Part shown: positions 5,571 through 8,872 of the stretch, piece by piece
Layout of the letters: each line of letters begins with the position of its first letter
Position numbering within the stretch: position 1 is the stretch's first letter
From: Acuticoccus sp038745295
GTDB lineage: Bacteria > Pseudomonadota > Alphaproteobacteria > Rhizobiales > Amorphaceae
Assembly: GCA_038745295.1 (NCBI GenBank)
Contig: JBCDLN010000174.1
Location: 1-8,872 of the forward strand
Direction of reading: 5' to 3'
Length of the DNA: 8,872 nt
The notes under the pieces: generated by a model
Database searches by the model: none
The model's input: only the letters and a program-made list of their open reading frames with translations
What the model was told of the DNA's origin: nothing
Position numbers and translations under genes: made by a program

Positions 5571-7649
5571 ATGGCAGGTATGCGCATTGGCGCCGATATC
5601 GGCGGCACGTTCACAGATCTTGTCATGGTGGGGGAGGAGAGCGGCGCATTCCATATCGGCAAGGTTTTGACAACGCCGTCAGCGCCCGATGATGCCGTGG
5701 CACAAGGTGTTGCCGGGCTTTTAAAGGCGCATGACGTGGATGCTGCGGCGGTGGACCATTTGGTTCACGGCACGACCCTTTTCACCAATGCACTCATTGA
5801 ACGTAAAGGGGCCAAGACAGCGCTTGTGACGACACACGGCTTTCGCGATGCCGTGGAAATCGGCCGAGAGCACAGGTTTGACATTTACGATCTGTGGATG
5901 GAGCGGCCCAAACCCATTGCCCCTCGGCACTTGCGTTTTGAGGTGATCGAACGCGTGCGCGCCGATGGCAGCGTCATGACCGTGCTCGACGAAGCGTCAG
6001 TGCACGCCCTTGTTCCCGCCCTTCAAGCTGCTGAAGTGGAGGCGGTGGCAGTGTGCCTCATCCACGCCTACAGCAACCCAGCCCATGAGCAGCAGGTCAA
6101 GGCAATCCTGTCCAAAGCGCTGCCGGGCGTCGCCCTTGCGATCTCAAGCGATGTGAACCCCGAAATCCGCGAATATGAACGGGCATCAACAACCCTTTGT
6201 AATGTCTACATTCAAAACATAGCTGAGAATTACTTACACAGGCTTGAAAAGACGCTGAATGGCCAAGGTTTGAGTGGGCCACTCTACGTCATGCAAAGCC
6301 AAGGCGGTGTGTGCGATATCACCACAGCAACAACACTGCCCATCAGGCTGGTGGAATCGGGACCGGCTGCAGGCGCACTGGCGGCAGCTGCCTATGGCGC
6401 ACGGACCGGGATCAGCGATCTCTTGTCCTTCGATATGGGGGGGACGACGGCCAAGGCGTGCCTTGTCCTTGATGGCGCGCCGCTCATTGCGCCAGAATTT
6501 GAGGTCGATCGGGAGTACCGGTTCAAAAAGGGAAGTGGTCTTCCTGTCAAAGTCCCAGTCATTGAGATGATTGAGATTGGCGCAGGGGGTGGCAGCCTTG
6601 TGAGCCGTGATGGGATGGGGCGGCTTACTGTGGGCCCCAAGTCAGCCGGGGCCGATCCGGGCCCTGCGTGCTACGGACGGGGCGGGGACCGCCCCACAGT
6701 GACCGATGCCGACCTCATCCTTGGCTATCTTGATCCGGCCTTTTTTCTGGGCGGAAAGATGGCGCTGGATGTGGCGGCGGCAGAAAACGCCATCCGGCAA
6801 ACGGTGGCCGAACCGCTGGGGCTTGATGTGCCTGCCGCAGCGTTTGGTGTCCACCGCCTTGTCAACGAGAACATGGCCTCAGCGGCCCGGATTCACGCCA
6901 TCGAGCGGGGGGCGGATGCAGCGCAGCTGCCGCTGTTTGCGTTCGGCGGCGCTGGCCCTGTCCATGCCTTTGGGGTGGCCAAGATCCTGGGGTCGCCGCA
7001 AATTGTCTTCCCAGTGGGCGCTGGCGTGATGTCGGCGGTAGGTCTATTGAGCGCGCCACTTTCGTTTGATTTTGTGCGCACCATGCCGATGGGGCTCGAC
7101 ACGGTGAACTGGACGGCGGTCAATGAAGCGTTCGCCACCATGGAAGACGAGGCCGTTGCGATCCTCTCCCGGTCAATGCCGCCAAGCGAGATCAGCTTTC
7201 ACAGAAGTGTCGATGCCCGTTATCGCAGGCAAGGCTATGACATCAACGTTCCAGTTCCATCAGGACAACTTGGCGACGCTGAGAGCCGAAATATCGCCAA
7301 AGACTTTGATGCGGCCTATCATGCCATCTATGGCCAAACACCATCTGATGTCGCCCTTGACGTGATCAGCTGGCGCTTGGTGGCGTCCGGTCCGCGGCCC
7401 CAACTGGCGATCCCGACTGTGGCAGATGGAGACGGATCGGCTGCGTCCGCCAAAAAAGGGACCCGAACCATCTTTCTGAGCGATCGCGAAGCACCTGGCG
7501 AGGTCCCCGTCTATGACCGGTATAAGCTCACCATAGGCGCGCAGTTTGATGGTCCCGCGATCGTGGAAGAGCGTGAAAGCACCGTCGTCCTGTCAGCTCC
7601 TTGTCACGCAAGGGTTGACGATGCATCCAACCTTATCGTCGATCTTTGA
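5571..7649 (+). CDS. hyuA: Hydantoinase/oxoprolinase family protein, A (ATP-binding) subunit
   Basis: This 692-residue protein has the normal length of the HyuA subunit of ATP-dependent hydantoinases, 5-oxoprolinases and acetone/acetophenone carboxylases. The N-terminal Hydant_A_N part opens with the phosphate-binding IGGTFTD (10-16) and has HGTTLFTNALIERKG (66-80). The central hydantoinase_A domain carries ESGPAAG (262-268), the second phosphate motif FDMGGTTAK (287-295), IGAGGGS (336-342), ADPGPACYG (361-369), TVTDADL (376-382) and FGGAGPVHA (458-466). The rest is the C-terminal domain. All expected nucleotide-binding motifs of the actin-like ATPase fold are intact, so it should be active. 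HyuA uses ATP, generally to activate a carbonyl oxygen of a cyclic amide or a ketone, and works with HyuB. A strong GAGGAG precedes the ATG. The exact substrate (hydantoin, oxoproline, other imide) cannot be read from the sequence. The hyuB gene follows after 30 bp. Confidence 0.93.
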   Translation: MAGMRIGADIGGTFTDLVMVGEESGAFHIGKVLTTPSAPDDAVAQGVAGLLKAHDVDAAAVDHLVHGTTLFTNALIERKGAKTALVTTHGFRDAVEIGREHRFDIYDLWMERPKPIAPRHLRFEVIERVRADGSVMTVLDEASVHALVPALQAAEVEAVAVCLIHAYSNPAHEQQVKAILSKALPGVALAISSDVNPEIREYERASTTLCNVYIQNIAENYLHRLEKTLNGQGLSGPLYVMQSQGGVCDITTATTLPIRLVESGPAAGALAAAAYGARTGISDLLSFDMGGTTAKACLVLDGAPLIAPEFEVDREYRFKKGSGLPVKVPVIEMIEIGAGGGSLVSRDGMGRLTVGPKSAGADPGPACYGRGGDRPTVTDADLILGYLDPAFFLGGKMALDVAAAENAIRQTVAEPLGLDVPAAAFGVHRLVNENMASAARIHAIERGADAAQLPLFAFGGAGPVHAFGVAKILGSPQIVFPVGAGVMSAVGLLSAPLSFDFVRTMPMGLDTVNWTAVNEAFATMEDEAVAILSRSMPPSEISFHRSVDARYRRQGYDINVPVPSGQLGDAESRNIAKDFDAAYHAIYGQTPSDVALDVISWRLVASGPRPQLAIPTVADGDGSAASAKKGTRTIFLSDREAPGEVPVYDRYKLTIGAQFDGPAIVEERESTVVLSAPCHARVDDASNLIVDL

Positions 7650-7667
7650 ACGATACCCACAATACTT

Positions 7668-7671
7668 GGAG
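7668..7671 (+). promoter_or_regulatory. Ribosome binding site of hyuB
   Basis: GGAG lies 8 bases before the ATG at 7680 in the 30-bp gap between hyuA and hyuB, and supports this start and joint transcription of the pair. Confidence 0.65.
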
Positions 7672-7679
7672 CAAGCCAA

Positions 7680-8872
7680 ATGAGCCTTGACCAGCTGAAG
7701 CTTGAAGTGTTGTGGAACCGGCTGATCGGCACTGTCAACGAACAAGCCGCTGCGCTGATGCGCACGTCCTTCACCTCAATTGTTCGCGAAGCCGGTGACT
7801 TGTCGGCTGGCGTTTTCGATCGGCGCGGCCGGATGATTGCCCAAGCTGTCACAGGAACGCCAGGGCACATCAACTCTATGGCGACCTCCATGGGCCATGT
7901 GCTGAAGGTTTACCCTGTCGATAGTCTTGGTGAGGGTGATGTCATCATCACCAATGACCCGTGGATGACAGCGGGACAGCTCAATGACATTACCATTTTC
8001 ACGCCGGTATTCTATAAGGGCCGTTGTGTTGGCTTCTTTGCCAATTGTTGCCACGCCCTCGATATCGGTGGACGTGGCCTTGCCGCTGACAGCCGCGAAA
8101 TCTACGAAGAAGGTCTGCAGATCCCTATTTTGAAGCTTTATGACCAAGGCGTGCCCAATAAAACTCTCTTCGCCCTCCTCAAAGCCAACGTCCGCGCGAC
8201 AGATGAAGTGCTAGGCGATCTACACAGCCAAATTGTGGGCAACGAGGTGGGGGCGCGCCAGCTCAAAGCCTTTTTAGATGAGTTTGACCTTGATGACCTT
8301 GAAGGTGTTGCGGACAGCATTGTGGAGCGCTCGGAAAAGGCAATGCGGGAGCGTATCCTCGCGCTGCCAGATGGCGTTTATACCCACAGCATCCAAACAG
8401 ATGGGTATGATACGCCGATTACTTTGTCCGCCAAAGTCATCATTCAGGGGGATACCCTCACCGTCGACTATGATGGGACATCAGGCGCTATCGATCGGGG
8501 CATTAATGTTGCCCTCAACTACACAGCGGCTTACACCACCTATGGCATCAAGTGTGCGATCTCGCCCGATATACCCAACAACGAGGGCAGCTTTCGCCCC
8601 GTCACTGTGACGGCGCCCAAAGGGTCCATCCTCAATTGCGAGCATCCATCGCCGGTGGGCGGTCGTCACCTTGTTGGCCACTTTCTGCCAACGGTGGTGT
8701 TCGGCGCGCTTTCAGAGATCTTGCCCGATAAGGTGATGGCGGCAAGTTTTGATGCATTATGGGACACGCAGGTCTATGGCACCCGTCCCGATGGTGGGCG
8801 TTTTGCTTATGTTTGGTTTGCAGCAGGCGGCTGCGGTGCCATCAAAGGGCGCGATGGTCTGTCAGCCACCGC
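7680..8872 (+). CDS. hyuB: Hydantoinase B/oxoprolinase family protein, 3' partial
   Basis: The first 397 residues of HyuB are present and the frame is still open at the window end; family members run to roughly 520-600 residues. Family landmarks are in order: LEVLWNRLIGTVNEQAAALMRTSF near the start (8-32), EAGDLSAGVFDRRGRMIAQ (37-55), TGTPGHI (58-64), TNDPW (91-95), LNDIT (101-105), HALDIGG (125-131) and EEGLQIP (143-149). DYDGTSG (263-269), PNNEGSFRP (299-307) and EHPSPVGGRH (321-330) follow. HyuB carries the hydrolytic or carboxylase-type active site that acts on the substrate activated by HyuA. Conserved His and Asp residues in these motifs are probable metal or catalytic ligands. It is co-directional with hyuA, 30 bp downstream, with GGAG upstream. 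No frameshift is seen in the visible part. The substrate is unknown; a further subunit or transporter may lie beyond the window. Confidence 0.93.
   Translation, partial: MSLDQLKLEVLWNRLIGTVNEQAAALMRTSFTSIVREAGDLSAGVFDRRGRMIAQAVTGTPGHINSMATSMGHVLKVYPVDSLGEGDVIITNDPWMTAGQLNDITIFTPVFYKGRCVGFFANCCHALDIGGRGLAADSREIYEEGLQIPILKLYDQGVPNKTLFALLKANVRATDEVLGDLHSQIVGNEVGARQLKAFLDEFDLDDLEGVADSIVERSEKAMRERILALPDGVYTHSIQTDGYDTPITLSAKVIIQGDTLTVDYDGTSGAIDRGINVALNYTAAYTTYGIKCAISPDIPNNEGSFRPVTVTAPKGSILNCEHPSPVGGRHLVGHFLPTVVFGALSEILPDKVMAASFDALWDTQVYGTRPDGGRFAYVWFAAGGCGAIKGRDGLSAT

Overview
The window is a GC-rich (about 60% by eye), densely coding bacterial segment. Its protein families and gene style (tandem universal stress protein, PAS-like/LuxR regulator, MarR-GNAT fusion, ATP-dependent hydantoinase-type genes) most resemble Alphaproteobacteria. 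There is no rRNA or marker gene, so the assignment is only moderately secure. I see no tRNA, rRNA, CRISPR array, insertion sequence or phage gene.

Left part (1-1568): the 3' end of a small cupin protein on the + strand faces a convergent Gfo/Idh/MocA-type NAD(P)-dependent oxidoreductase on the - strand. The oxidoreductase is divergent from a LysR-type regulator. The roughly 157-bp divergent gap is AT-rich near the regulator and carries a small dyad that could be its operator.

Middle (1569-4597): the LysR gene overlaps a two-domain universal stress protein by ATGA, so the two are probably translationally coupled. About 340 bp of non-coding DNA follows, unusually rich in inverted repeats. After it comes a LuxR-family regulator with a PAS-like N-terminal part. 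The end of the luxR-type gene and the start of the next gene are joined by a 46-bp almost perfect palindrome (4553-4598).

Right part (4588-8872): a MarR-type DNA-binding domain fused to a GNAT acetyltransferase is followed by a hydantoinase/oxoprolinase gene pair. These are an ATP-binding A subunit (complete) and a B subunit (cut by the window end). Gaps are short (86 and 30 bp) and both subunit genes have clear ribosome binding sites. The likely reading is a catabolic operon for a cyclic amide/imide or related ATP-dependent substrate, with the MarR-GNAT protein as candidate local regulator and the palindrome as its candidate operator. The substrate cannot be told from sequence. The most interesting item is the palindrome; the hairpin-rich gap at 3437-3775 is second.
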